Source of the DNA: Akebia trifoliata
Lineage: Eukaryota > Streptophyta > Magnoliopsida > Ranunculales > Lardizabalaceae
Assembly: GCA_017979445.1 (NCBI GenBank)
Contig: CM030705.1
Coordinates: 10,008,679 to 10,072,678, forward strand
Direction of reading: 5' to 3'
Length of the DNA: 64,000 bases
The notes beneath the pieces are model-generated. The model had not been told where the DNA came from. It did no database searches and saw nothing but the letters and a program-made list of their open reading frames with translations. The translations under genes were made by a program, and so were the position numbers. Below, one piece after another: positions 22,280 through 33,787 of the stretch; within the stretch, counting starts at the first letter, position 1; each line of letters starts with the position of its first letter.

Positions 22280-25200
22280 GTTTGAGATTCACCATCCATC
22301 CTTAGTTGTTTGAAGGTTTGAGTATAATTTGAAGTTTTATCTGACATTTGATCACAAGATTATCAAAAACCGGTGGTAAAATCAAAGTTGGAGTCCATCC
22401 TAAATCCCAACAACAATAATAGATTTGAAGGAAATATTTATCCGTTTCGTCCATTGCCCGGCTTACACTGCACAATCGTTACTGTTTATAATTTTATCAT
22501 AAAATCAGTAGTCATCAGAAAATGGGCTGTCTAATATATCGTCAAGGAAGAGAAGGCCCCTTAATCAAGTCTAATCTGTAACGAACTGCACATTAAAGAC
22601 TTCCTGATCAATGGCAACATGGGTAGATGAAAAAGGGATTTTCAATTTTCTAGGGTTTCATGGCGATTCCTTCTGAACAAACCACAAGCATCTGCAGTCA
22701 CTGGTAATAGATTGTTCTTGTTCTTGTTTGATTCCATTTCTCTGTTTAATTTTCCTTTAAAGTTTCTTTATTGATCGCTGTCATAATGCGTAGATTTTCT
22801 AATTTTGGGGTTTCTATCGTAATTCTAATTTCCTTGTAGGATCACAAATTTTATGATTATTTTAATCTTCCTCGATTTGTGCTCGTTAACTCTAATTTCC
22901 TAATTGTAGGGAATAGGAGTTAGTTTCTTTGGATAATTTAACCAAACACTTTCTCAAATTCCTAAAATTGAAATCATCAAAACCCTATTTAACTGATACG
23001 TAACAAAAATTATGACATGAAGATCTCTTAATTTCTTTTATTTTGAAATGTTTTCAGTGACAGATCTATTCCGACTTCAAATATTGACTTGCATTATGCT
23101 CACTGCTCTCAAAATCTAGAAAAATGTAAAGTTTGTGGAAATATGGTTCCTAGAAAGCATACCGAGGAACATTATCTAAACACACATGCTTCTGTACGGC
23201 AATTTGTAATTGTATCCTATTTTGATAACCTTTTCATCTACGAATCTGTGGTGTTTAGGAAGTGAGATCTATTGTGGTATTTATGTTGGAAACACTTTTA
23301 CAATTGTATGTGATTTGCATGTCTGGTTACAATTTTGTGATATTTATAACCTAATACATACATTTCCCTAGCCATTATAACAAATCAGTCAGATTGTCTA
23401 TTTGGAGTGCGAGGGGGGGTATTTAATACAAAGCTATGTGAGTCATGAGTTACGAATTATGCTAAATATGCCATATTTGTGATAGGAGAGCATACATCGT
23501 TGTATTATTATTATTTTTTTACTGAGTTCATGTTGAAGGAATTGATAGTTGTTAGTCAGTGTGAAATTAAATTTACTCCACTTTTCTTTTTTTCTTTTCA
23601 ACATATTATGATACCAGAGTTTGCCCGTGCCTATGGCACAAACATCCTCTTTGGGATTAAGGGGGTAGAAGAGGAAAGGTAATAAAGTTGGAGAGGTATC
23701 ATTGAAAACAGGGTAGTTGAGGAAAGATAATAAAGTTAGAGGGGTATTCGTGCAAAGGGAGGTAGAAGAGGAAAGAAAATAAAGTTGGAAGGTCATTCTT
23801 GGTAAGAAGAGAGAAGGAGAGAATAATATTAAAGTTATCCTCGAGAATCGTAAAGAGATTAAATCCCAACCCCTCTCTATGTTAGAGATAGAGGGAGTGG
23901 GGTCCACCGTTGTGTTTTATTATATAGTTTATTGTAGCACTAAATCAGAATCCGTGACATCATCTATATGTAGTCCCATGGTGTTCGTGAGGAGAATTTC
24001 CTCTACTTGATGTAAATATTTTTCATTGGTTGGTCTGTATTCATTCTGGAATTGCATTGTGAAGAACAATTTTTTGAAAAGAATATATAAAGGTCTATGT
24101 CAATGCGTACCACAAGAACTGTGGGATTCCATAGTAAGAGACCTACTTTTCCAGGTGGACATGTAATAATGTGTATATGGTTTTGATAATGATGTTATAG
24201 AATTTTGTATAATTGTATATATGATGGTGAATTGATGATTGAGTATGCATGAGATCAGGTTGTCGCTCACTATGCAGTGAGACAGTTCAGCAAGAAATTT
24301 TAGCTCTCCACAAAGGCAAAAACTGCCCCCAAAGGATTGTTACATTTGAATATTGCGAGTTTCCATTAGCTGCGGTTAATCTCTTCAAGCATCAGGTAAT
24401 AATTGTTGGTGATTCTGAATTGAACTGCGAATAGTCTCTAGGCTAGGGTATTTTGGTACCATTTGCTGGTGTAATTTGTTTTGCTTTCTAATATCAATGA
24501 GGTTTGCAGGAACCGGACAGAAAATTGTCATTTATGTAGCAGATATATTAAACTCCGTGAACAAAAGGATCATGAAACTAGGTTTAATGGTAGATCAGAT
24601 AGTACTGCAGGACCTTCCAGGTAGACAAACAACAATTTCTTCATGTTTAATTTTGAAACTCGTATTAATTTCTCGTTCTTTAAACTTCTGATGGGAGTCC
24701 CTTTTTTACTTTCTATTTCTTGGTTTAATCTTTAATGTGTCTTCCTATAGTAATTTAAAGGGGCATATGGTTAGAGCTTATGTTGGTCCAATTGCTCTGA
24801 TATAATTACAATATCATAAGTTTCTGTTGCATTCATGATTTCCTGGTTTGCTGGCTTGATATGTAGTGATCCAATAGGACTAATGATTATAAATTCTTGA
24901 TTGAAACTTATGCATCACAAAGTACACTGAAGATCTGCTAATCATTGAATTTAATAAATTTATGATGGCATATATGTGTGACCATAGCTCTTTTCTAATA
25001 ATATTGTAATGCTGTATTAAAATATAAGGGAAGCAATCCCTATATACAAAAAGTTTCTATCTACAACTACTTTACCTGAGGACTCAGTAGCTGCATCACC
25101 CTTCAGTGTATGTGAGAATAATCAAACCTCAAACTAATTTTTGACACGGTCGATGACATGAGCCAGTCTCCAGGGACAATCCTTTAACCCTTCCCTAGTC

Positions 25201-25959
25201 AAAATTACTTAGAGCCTCTTTCCACCTCGATAGGTCTACAAAATAAATCTTTAGATAGTAAGGTCTTGAAGCAATATTTTAGACCCATCTTCATTAGAGA
25301 TCACCACTCCTCTTGGTTAACACCCTAATCAATTCGGCACAATCATTTGGAAGCACAAGCCCAATGTCAACCAGATGAGGAGATCAAATAACACTTCCTT
25401 CATAGTTGAATTTGTTCTAATCTTCATATGATCATCAGCTCTACCAACCATTCTCCACCATTTGGGTAATGTTATTTGTCCTTCTATCTGGTCATACTAC
25501 CAATCATTAATCTCCTTGTGACATTTCCCACTTCTAGCTTTGGTTGGCTTCTATTGTCTAAGATCCTTCTATGCCACTCTTCCCAAAGTCCTTAGCAAAG
25601 ATTAAATGGATGGATCTTACCTCCAGGGTGAACATGCCACTGGAACAACTAAAAACAGACCCCACTATCTCAAGGAAAGAAGCAACTAATATTAAGAAAA
25701 ATGGAAACCGCATTCTCTTGCAAATCACAAATATTTAACGAATAAAGTTCTCCCAAAATATCATCCAATACTAGAGTCTAAGAGAAAACCTCCACTCTGG
25801 GAGGAACAAACTTACCTGAAACCTTCTCAATATGAGACTGCTCTTGGAGAAGTCTTGCAAGATATCATAGAAGGGAACTACCAATGTGTTCTCCATATGG
25901 TTGCCTACTCAACCTGAAACAAGCCCTTTTTTGTTGAAGTGGAAGGGGCTTTCTTGATG

Positions 25960-26345
25960 TCAATTTTTTTTTAAAGATGAACTTAATCTATTTTTGGGGG
26001 CAACTTGATGATGTGGGCATGTATTGGGATCATCAATGGTGTCTAGGGGGTGGCTTCACTGTCATATGATGCTCTTTTGGAAGGAAAGTAGTCTCAAGGG
26101 TAACTAGGAAAATGAAAAGATTGGGGAAATTCATCAATCATAATATGTTGATGGACATTCCTTTGCCTGGGGGGGGGGGGGGGGGGGGGAGAGGGAGATC
26201 TATACCTGGTCCAATGGACGGGAAAGTCTTATCGTATTGTATCTTGGTTGGATAGATTCCTAATAGGCCACTTGTGGGAGGAGCATTTTAGCTCGGCCAT
26301 CTAGTTTAATATTCCTAATCCAACATCGGATTACTTTTTATTATA
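25960..26345 (+). mobile_element. LINE endonuclease-domain relic in block A copy 2
   Basis: This is the counterpart of 4656-5070. It is broken by a run of 21 G at 26169-26189, where copy 1 has a much shorter G run. Confidence 0.7.
26169..26189. repeat. Homopolymer (G)21
   Basis: Twenty-one consecutive G residues. The matching site in copy 1 (about 4891-4903) has an interrupted, shorter G run. Confidence 0.95.
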
Positions 26346-27406
26346 TCTTGAGTTGGATTGAAGATTGATAGATCTACTTTTTTTTTTTTTTAGAGAATAT
26401 GTGGCTGCTTCACCAAAATTTTAATGAATTGGTGTATGAAAATATTATTATATGAAGACCATACGGGCAACTTAAGAACTAGGAGGCTAGAGGAAACTAA
26501 AGAGCACACATAGTATGGCAACAACTCAAAATTCAATTGATGTGACATTTTAAATCTTGCATGGCACAACTCAAAATTCAATTGATGTGACATTTTAAAT
26601 CTTGCATGGCACAACTCAAAATTCATTGGCAAACTAATGGTCACTTTATGTATATTGTTTGCTTAGGATGTAGTATTAATTGATAAGGTTAGTGAGGGAG
26701 TCAACACAATATATGAGTGTAGCATAGATGAGGATCCTGAGATAAATGACTGGATAGGAAGATAAATCAGAGATGGAGGCACTTGTGAAAATGTAGTAGT
26801 AGCCACAATATGCAATAAACTAATAGAAAGTCGATTGAGATGGTTTGATCATGAATAACAAACACTGATTACATCCCCAATTAGAACGAACATGCAAGTT
26901 AGAGGTTCTAAAAGAACGAGAGGAAGAAACAAAAGGACATGGATTGACATAACAAGAGTGAATATGAATGCAGAATTGAATAGAGGAAAAATGCTTGTTT
27001 AGCGGTCTCCAAATTTTTGGGATAAGGTTTTGGTGGTGGTGATGATAAATTGTAAATAAGATTATGATTAGATAATTATAATTTATTTATGTTAATGAAT
27101 TAGTAGTTTGTAATTTGAGTCCTACCTACAGTCTGTCTACCCCTGATATTTTGGGATTAGGTTTTGATGACGACGATGGTAAGTCTGATATCAATGCCAG
27201 TACCTGTGTGGCATTTTTATTTTTCTGGAAAATCTGATCTGATCAAGCTGTCTGCCACCTGAAGCTGTACACCTAATTCACTCATGCACGACTGTTGAGA
27301 TTTAGGATAAAGTAAGAAATCAAAGTTTTTCCCAATTTTTGGAAATTCTTACCTTTTTTTGTTGAGATTGTGAAAAACCCCATATTTTTATTTTAATCCT
27401 CTGTAT

Positions 27407-27626
27407 TATAGAAGATGTAAAGTTACAGGTGTATGTTTATCTGATAGAGCAGTTCAAACTGCATTTGATTTTTGAATGTAATTCTGTTTAGTCTTCCTTA
27501 AAATTAGGCCAGCTTGATTCTTCCTGAAATATAGGAGTTAGTTTTTATTTTGTTACATTCATTGTATTATTTAAACAATTCATTCTAATGAAAGAGCATT
27601 CAGCTCCTCAAATCTTGATTCCTTCA
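27407..27626 (+). repeat. 5' LTR of copia element
   Basis: The 220-bp repeat starts TATAGAAGATG and ends GATTCCTTCA. By eye it is identical to the 3' LTR. It starts with TA where most LTRs start with TG. Confidence 0.93.
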
Positions 27627-27638
27627 TGGTATTAGAGC
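27627..27638 (+). promoter_or_regulatory. Primer-binding site, initiator tRNA-Met type
   Basis: TGGTATTAGAGC directly follows the LTR and differs by one base from the usual TGGTATCAGAGC complement of the initiator tRNA-Met 3' end. Confidence 0.9.
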
Positions 27639-27694
27639 AGCTCCTCTTTCTCTCCTATTAATTTTTTTTTTCTCTCTTTTCCTCTTCACATACA

Positions 27695-27949
27695 GTGATG
27701 ACTACTCCAGACAGCACACCCACTCTCCCCAACACCAATGAATCCCAACTACTCACAATCAACACAGCTGCTCAAGCTCCTCTCAAACTTACCTCTTCCA
27801 ACTATCTCTCATGGAAAATCCAATTTGAAACACTCTTCATTGGTTATGATCTTCTTGGGTACATTGATGGATCCAAACTATGTCCACCCAAAACTCTAAC
27901 TACAAACAATATTGCCACATGGATCCAAACTATGTCCACCCAATTCTAG
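27695..27949 (+). pseudogene. Truncated gag of copia element
   Basis: The 84-codon frame starts at an ATG after the leader and encodes the beginning of copia Gag (LKLTSSNYLSWKIQFETLF, YDLLGYIDGS). It stops after a 24-bp direct repeat (27867-27890 and 27919-27942) that appears to mark the deletion scar. The rest of Gag and the protease are absent. Confidence 0.85.
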
Positions 27950-27950
27950 C

Positions 27951-30752
27951 CTTCTCTCATGTCAAAACTACATCATCAAATTGGCATCATCGTTTAGGCC
28001 ATCCAGCTTTTCCCATTTTAAAACACATTATTTCTAGTTATCAATTAGATTTCTCTTCACCTTTGCCAAAAGAATTCTCATGTAATGCATGTCTTAGTAA
28101 TAAAAGTCATAAGTTACCTGTCTCTATTTCGTCTCTTCACTCAACACAACCTCTTGAAATAATTTTTCTGATTTGTGGACTTCTCCTATTGTATCGCAAG
28201 ATGGTTTCAAATATTATGTCATTTTCGTTGATCATTTCACAAAATACATATGGTTTTACCCCCTCAAAAGAAAATCTGAAGTTCAAGAAGTCTTTAAACG
28301 TTACAAAGCCATTGTGGAAAATTATTTCTCTCACAAAATTATCACTCTCTATTCTGATAATGGGGGTGAATATATGGGACTCAAAGATTATCTTTCTCTC
28401 CATGGCATCTCCCACTTAACCTCTCCACCACATACACCTGAACACAATGGCTACTCTGAAAGAAGACATCGCCATATTGTTGAAACTGGTCTCACCTTAC
28501 TTTCTCATGCTTCTCTTCCAACCACCTTCTGGCCTCATGCCCTTGCTACTGCTGTCTATCTAATTAATAGACTACCAACCACTACACTAAATTTGTTCTC
28601 TCCTTATGAATTAATTTTCCACAAAAGTCCCAATTACACTAAACTTAAAGTTTTCGGATGTTTGTGTTACCCTTGGCTTCGCCCATATACCTCTCACAAA
28701 CTCAATCCAAGATCTAAACCGTGTGTGTTTCTTGGGTACTCTTTATCTCAAAGTGCTTATCTCTGCTTTGAGCCATCTACCTCAAAAATCTATGTTTCTC
28801 GTCATGTTCAATTTGTTGAATCAGTTTTTCCATACACCTCACTGCACAACAGTCTCCCACGTCCCACTTCAACTACCATAACCACTTGGATTCCTCCTGT
28901 CCTCACTGTTTCTATTCCCACATCATCCCAACAGGCAACCAGCACTCCATCTGCAGCAAGCACTCAAGAATTGCCTCTGTTCGAGGCCACTCCACAACCA
29001 ACTGCACCATTGCCACAGCAAGCTTCACCTGAGTGTCAACCACCTCCAAATCCTTCCCATCAACCCACCAAACCACACATCACAATCCCACCTCCCACCC
29101 AACATCGCATGACTACCCGAGCCAAGAACAACATCACCAAACCAATTCAGAAGCTCAACCTTCATACTCACAAAACCACTTTCCAAAGTACTCCACCTAC
29201 ATCCATTTCACAAGCTCTCCAAGATCATAATTGGCGGCAAGCTATGTCCGAGGAGTATGATGCACTTGTTCGTAATGGAACTTGGGAACTAGTTCCTCCT
29301 GATGGCATTTCTAATTTGGTTGGTTGCAAATGGATTTACCGTATTAAACGACATTTTGATGGTTCTATTGATAGGTTCAAAGCTCGCCTTGTAGCCCAAG
29401 GCTTTCATCAAAGACCGGGTGTGGACTACCATGAAACCTTCAGTCCAGTTGTTAAGCCCACCACAGTGAGACTTGTGCTTAGTATTGCAGTAAGTAATGG
29501 CTGGTCTCTCCGCCAATTGGATGTCAACAATGCCTTTCTCCAAGGCAGGCTCTCTGAAAATGTATTTATGGCTCAACCACCAGGTTTTGTGGACTCTGAT
29601 CATCCCTCACATGTCTGTAAACTCCATAAAGCCATCTATGGTCTCAAGCAAGCTCCTCGAGCTTGGTACCACGAATTGCGTCAGTTTCTATTAGAGTCTG
29701 GATTCAAGAATTCACACTCAGATACCTCTCTCTTTGTTTTTCACAGCAGCCATCATATCTTGTATCTTCTCGTGTATGTTGATGACATTATCTTAACTGG
29801 TAACAATGATGCTCTTGTTTCACAATTTGTTGAATGTCTTGCTCTCCGTTTCTCTCTCAAAGATCTTGGTTCACTTTCTTATTTTCTTGGAGTTGAAGTT
29901 GTACCACATCGTCTTGGCATCTTGCTCTCACAAAGAAGATACATTCAGGACTTACTTAAACGGACCAATATGGAAGATGCAAAATCTGTTCTTACTCCCT
30001 TACCAACAAATTCAGCAGAAATCTCCTTAAACTCGGGCACACCTCTCTCAGATCCCACTCCATATCGTGCAACAGTTGGTAGCCTGCAATACCTCTCTTT
30101 AACTCGACCAGACATCTCTTTTGCAGTCAATAAAATGGCCCAATTTATGCACAAGCCAACCAACGAGCATTGGGTTCTTGTTAAACGTATTTTACGCTAT
30201 TTGTGTGGGACACTAGACAAGGGGCTTCTTCTCTATCGTGATTCCCCTTTAAGTCTTCATGGCTACTCTGATTCTCTTCATGCTTTCTCAGATGCAGATT
30301 GGGCTGGTAATAAAGACGATTATTCTTCAACCAGCGCCTATCTGGTTTACCTTGGACGAAATCTTGTATCTTGGAGCTCGAAGAAGCAACAAACTGTTGC
30401 TCGCTCCTCCACAGAAGCAGAGTATCGTTCTGTGGCTGCCACCGCTGCTGAACTTCGTTGGGTTTGTTCTCTCCTTTCAGAACTTGGTGTTGGCTTAACG
30501 AATTCTCCAGTTGTCTATTGTGATAATGTTGGTGCCACACAATTAAGTTCCAATCCTATCTTCCATTCTCGTATGAAACATGTCGCTGTTGATTATCATT
30601 TTATCAGAGATCAGGTCCAAACTGGTTTACTTCGAGTGGCTCATGTGTCTTCTGCTGACCAACTTGCCGATCTTCTCACTAAGCCATTGCCTACTTCTAA
30701 GTACCTGCTGTTACGGGACAAGATTGGCCTCTCTAATCGCGGCCTATCTTGA
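27951..30752 (+). pseudogene. Copia pol: integrase, reverse transcriptase, RNase H (frameshifted)
   Basis: The first part (27951 to about 28165) carries the GAG-pre-integrase signature HHRLGHP with the following CNAC. The frame then changes near 28163 in a T run, apparently one base short. From 28173 an 859-codon frame stays open to 30752 and carries the integrase core with DNGGEY, the reverse transcriptase (WIYRIKRH, LDVNNAFLQG, YVDD near residue 533), and RNase H (DADWAGN near residue 707, STEAEY). Absence of protease and most of Gag means this copy cannot make its own particles. Confidence 0.92.
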
Positions 30753-30759
30753 GGGGGCA
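30751..30759 (+). promoter_or_regulatory. Polypurine tract
   Basis: GAGGGGGCA directly precedes the 3' LTR and would prime plus-strand synthesis. Confidence 0.85.
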
Positions 30760-30979
30760 TATAGAAGATGTAAAGTTACAGGTGTATGTTTATCTGATAG
30801 AGCAGTTCAAACTGCATTTGATTTTTGAATGTAATTCTGTTTAGTCTTCCTTAAAATTAGGCCAGCTTGATTCTTCCTGAAATATAGGAGTTAGTTTTTA
30901 TTTTGTTACATTCATTGTATTATTTAAACAATTCATTCTAATGAAAGAGCATTCAGCTCCTCAAATCTTGATTCCTTCA
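30760..30979 (+). repeat. 3' LTR of copia element
   Basis: It matches the 5' LTR over all 220 bp by eye, and is followed by the 5-bp target duplication TGTAT. Confidence 0.93.
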
Positions 30980-31613
30980 TGTATTGGCCAATGTAACAAA
31001 TTTTTCCAACAAATATGTATTAGATCTCTGTTTTGTCTGACTTAGCGGGGTATTTTAACGTAGTTGAAAGCTTTTACAAACTGAAGCAATCTGGTTCGTT
31101 TTTTGGTGTTCATGTATAATGTTAAGATCTTAAACTACTCATTACCATTTACATGAAATAAATAATTTAGATTCTCTTACCTTGTTTTTTAACGTCTTAA
31201 GGATTTTGATATGTGGACTGTGAAGTGAACCACCCAGTAAAGAAGCAAGATGCTGAAAGAAGGCAACCACCAAATGGCTTATCGCAGAGACGTGTAATGT
31301 TCACAATTGCAATAACGGGCATTGCTGTTCTACTTGGATCAATCTTCTTCCAGAAAAAAGCTGATCGCAATAATCTGCAGTAGCAAACTTGAATTTTGTG
31401 GGGAATATTTAGTCCTTGATTCAAGTAATATGTATTCTATTTCTATGTATCTGGATGCGAGATTATCTGAAGCCATAAGTTTGACCATATTAAATTCATT
31501 AAGGTCATGTAAAATGGAAACAATAAACTTATAGGTCCCTCCAAACCCCCTAGAAAGAAAACCTGATGAGCTTCGGTCCCTTATTTTTACCCTATAGATA
31601 ATGTAGTTTATTT

Positions 31614-31812
31614 CTTCAGTGTTGGCTCATGGCTGGTTGGGGCTGTTTTGGATGAGATCATGGACTCAAAGGTGCAAATGGGCTTGAGCGGAAGATATTT
31701 CATTCAACAATACAGTCTCGAGCAAACTTAGGTTGGCGACAGTCTAGAGTAGTGATCACACGGTGGGCTCACATGTTAGTATGCCATGGACGCACACTTA
31801 TTGTTAGGGCAT

Positions 31813-31845
<33 letters not shown>

Positions 31846-32190
31846 CCACGATCAAGATCCAATGTTTTATCCCATGTGTTATGTAAACATAGATATTACG
31901 TCACCAAAAATCAGCCAATTCCGAAACTTTTAACCCTAGTTTACAAAACACGTTGGATCCCCATGAATATAAAAGAAAAATGTTGGCCTAACTCCTTACC
32001 ACATGGCACTTGAGTGTGCACAGAACCATTGATTTTTTTTTCCTCTTGTATCTTGAGGAAAAAAGTCTATGGTTTTATGGACATGGAAAAACACAGAAAG
32101 GATCATTTCTGTTGAGTGTGTACATGACACTCTTCACTTCTCGAACTCATTCATCCCTTCTCTTTCTCTGCATCAAGAAAAGTCAGGATC
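31614..32190. other. Flank between zinc-finger 3' end and lectin-kinase fragment
   Basis: Part of this (31614-31730) resembles 33550-33655, and 32128-32190 resembles 35816-35889 upstream of the next receptor kinase copy. It also includes a (GA)n run near 31823-31844, a small family 1 remnant near 31903-31945 (TCACCAAAAATCAGCCAATT) and a family 3 remnant. Confidence 0.6.
31990..32095. mobile_element. Foldback element, family 3, copy 5 (partial)
   Basis: ACCATTGATTTTTTTTTCCT pairs with GAGGAAAAAAGTCTATGGTTT. ACATGGCA at the left and GGACATGG at the right are short remains of the outer arms. Confidence 0.5.
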
Positions 32191-32604
32191 ATGTCCTACA
32201 GCTTTCCAACTCCATTCCCATCTAAAAACACCCATGTCCTCTTTCTTTTCTTCTTTCTTGTTTCTTCTGCTCACGCACTTTTCTTCAAAATATCTCAATT
32301 TGATCCCAATACCACCGACATTCTCTATGAGGGCAATGATGTGCCTTCTGTAGGAGCTACCGAATTCAATAAAGTCAATTTATTATCTAGATTTGGTTGA
32401 GCTACCTGCGCTGAAAGTGTGCACCTTTGGTACGCTGCCAGTGGAAAGCAATCAGACTTTACCCCACATTTCTCGTTCATTATTGACACCCATGGTGCTT
32501 CCTCTTACGATCATGGGCTCGCATTCAATGTCCTTTCACTCATGGGGTTTGGTTTCATTTCATTCTCCTATTCAATCTACGTTGGTACTTTCCTCGTTAT
32601 ATAA
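32191..32604 (+). pseudogene. L-type lectin receptor kinase fragment (N-terminal part only)
   Basis: A signal peptide region (FPSKNTHVLFLFFFL) and the start of a legume-lectin domain (LFFKISQFDPNTTDILYEG, GATEFNKVNLLSR) are readable, then a stop at 32398-32400. The frame continues after it with SGKQSDFTPHFSFIIDTHGA and breaks again after DHGLAF. It matches the first third of the copy at 35884 and nothing of the kinase remains. Confidence 0.85.
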
Positions 32605-33303
32605 CTTCCTTGTTTCATTGTTTATAAACAGATGGGTAGTACCATGTGTTGGGGAATTTGGGAGGAGTGGAATAGCTCGGTTTTTTAAGGAAAGGAATAT
32701 CCCATTCCAAGTCATCATTTCCATTTGAGGGTTTTTTTTTTTAAAGCTTTTAAGGATTTTGAAGGTCCTTTTTTTTATCTTTTCCCTTTCTATGAAGATT
32801 TTCTCTTTAGGTGTGAGCTTGACTGAGTTTTCACTTGGTCTCCCTTCTGGAGTCATTGAGTGTTTGTTTTCATTTTTCCTCTTTAGGCTAGTCTGCTTGA
32901 CCTCCAATCTTTTTCTCCTCATTTGAACTTCTAATAAAAATTTTCTAAATCTATGAAAAGAGAAGAAAAAGATATAGAGTATATGGAAAATTGAAAGATC
33001 ACATTCACATGATGCCATGGTACCGATTATAATAATCCCATACGAACGACTCTTATTGCTGGGAATGGACATCCACATTAGACATATGAGGGCCTCTTAA
33101 TACATAAAGCATATGCTTAAATAATGCATGCTAGTCACAATGCATTCAAATATCTGCCACTATTGCCCCCACAAATATTATTTTTCACTCGTAGTTGTCC
33201 TCAAAAAAAATTTTCTACTCTTGGTTGTTCCCACATGGGCAAAATCCTAGCTCCGCCCATTTGTATTAGAGGTAAAATCATAAATGACTGGAAAGAAATA
33301 TAC
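32605..33303. other. Stretch without recognised gene
   Basis: A minus-strand open frame (32572-33078, 168 codons) is lysine-rich and overlaps the lectin relic; I see no domain and do not call it a gene. Near 33236 GGGCAAAATCCTAGCTCCGC is a remnant of a terminal sequence common to plant DNA transposons. Confidence 0.45.
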
Positions 33304-33655
33304 ATTAGAGGTGGACCAATCTTCTTCCAGAAAAAACTGATAGCAATCAACTGCACTAGCAAACCTTGAATTATGTGGTTAAGTGATACGTATTCCACTT
33401 GAGACTATTTGAAGCCATAAGTTAGATCGTTCCTATTAAATTCGTCGAGGTCATGTAAAATAGAAACAATAAACAAAGGGCTCTCCCCTCAAGAAAGAAA
33501 ACCTTGTGAGTTTCGGACCATATTTTTTTTTCCATTAGACAATGTGATTTATTTCTTCAGCTTTGGCTGGACGAGGCTGTATTATCAGGGACTCAAAGGT
33601 GAAAGTTTGTTTGAGCCAAAGACAAGCATCACTTAACAATACTGTCCCTGGTAAT
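33304..33655 (+). repeat. Block A remnant, third copy (3' end of zinc-finger gene)
   Basis: CCAATCTTCTTCCAGAAAAAA-like sequence and the following region through GTCATGTAAAATAGAAACAA parallel 31336-31620 with much more divergence than copies 1 and 2 show to each other. It lies upstream of the second plus-strand receptor kinase copy just as copy 2 lies upstream of the first, so a unit of zinc-finger 3' end plus lectin kinase was once duplicated in tandem. Confidence 0.75.
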
Positions 33656-33787
33656 AGCTCATAAATCTGCCGCTGCTATCTATCACAATAGCTCATAAAT
33701 CCTTTAATTTTGAAAATTCTTGTGCCCCCACTGTAAATCCACCTGTGATCGGTGCAGTGCTGGATTAGAACGGCTCTTTTTTATTTT

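Larger units (their letters stand above)
27407..30979 (+). mobile_element. Ty1/copia LTR retrotransposon, recent but internally deleted
   Basis: The element has two 220-bp LTRs, a tRNA-Met primer site, a purine tract, a shortened gag and a pol with integrase, reverse transcriptase and RNase H in copia order. It is flanked by TGTAT at 27402-27406 and 30980-30984, and block A copy 1 shows the empty site with a single TGTAT (about 6664-6668). At 3573 bp it is short for the group, and the part that should code for the rest of gag, the zinc knuckle and the protease is missing. Pol also has a frameshift near 28163. It sits in the last intron of the zinc-finger pseudogene in the sense direction. Confidence 0.95.
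22660..31383 (+). pseudogene. TRAF-type zinc-finger protein pseudogene, copy 2 (all exons, copia in last intron)
   Basis: Exon 1 is 22660-22703 (MAIPSEQTTSICSH, splitting a Cys codon), exon 2 23058-23193 (DRSIPTSNIDLHYAHC, EEHYLNTHA), exon 3 24259-24395 (ETVQQEILALHKGKNC, FEYCEFPLAAVNLFKHQ), exon 4 24502-24620 (NRTENCHLCSRYIKLREQ) and a last exon ending at 31383 with FTIAITGIAVLLGSIFF, a membrane anchor. Exon phases agree for exons 1 and 2. Exon 3 is one base short (137 instead of 138 nt) exactly where the first zinc ligands of that exon should be, so the frame breaks. The same loss is in copy 1. Residues LHKG and NRTE look more conserved here than in copy 1. The intact family is implicated in signalling; I do not assign a specific role. 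Confidence 0.8.
22848..31613. repeat. Segmental duplication block A, copy 2 (interrupted by copia)
   Basis: The sequence parallels 1662-7302. It is interrupted by a copia element at 27407-30979 that is absent from copy 1. The zinc-finger gene extends left of the block here, to its first exon at 22660, so this is the longer and probably original locus. Confidence 0.9.

Noticed and set aside
28137..28415. Minus-strand frames inside the copia element
   Set aside because: They are shadows of the pol reading frame.
32572..33078. 168-codon lysine-rich minus-strand frame
   Set aside because: It overlaps the lectin relic, has low complexity and no recognisable domain.
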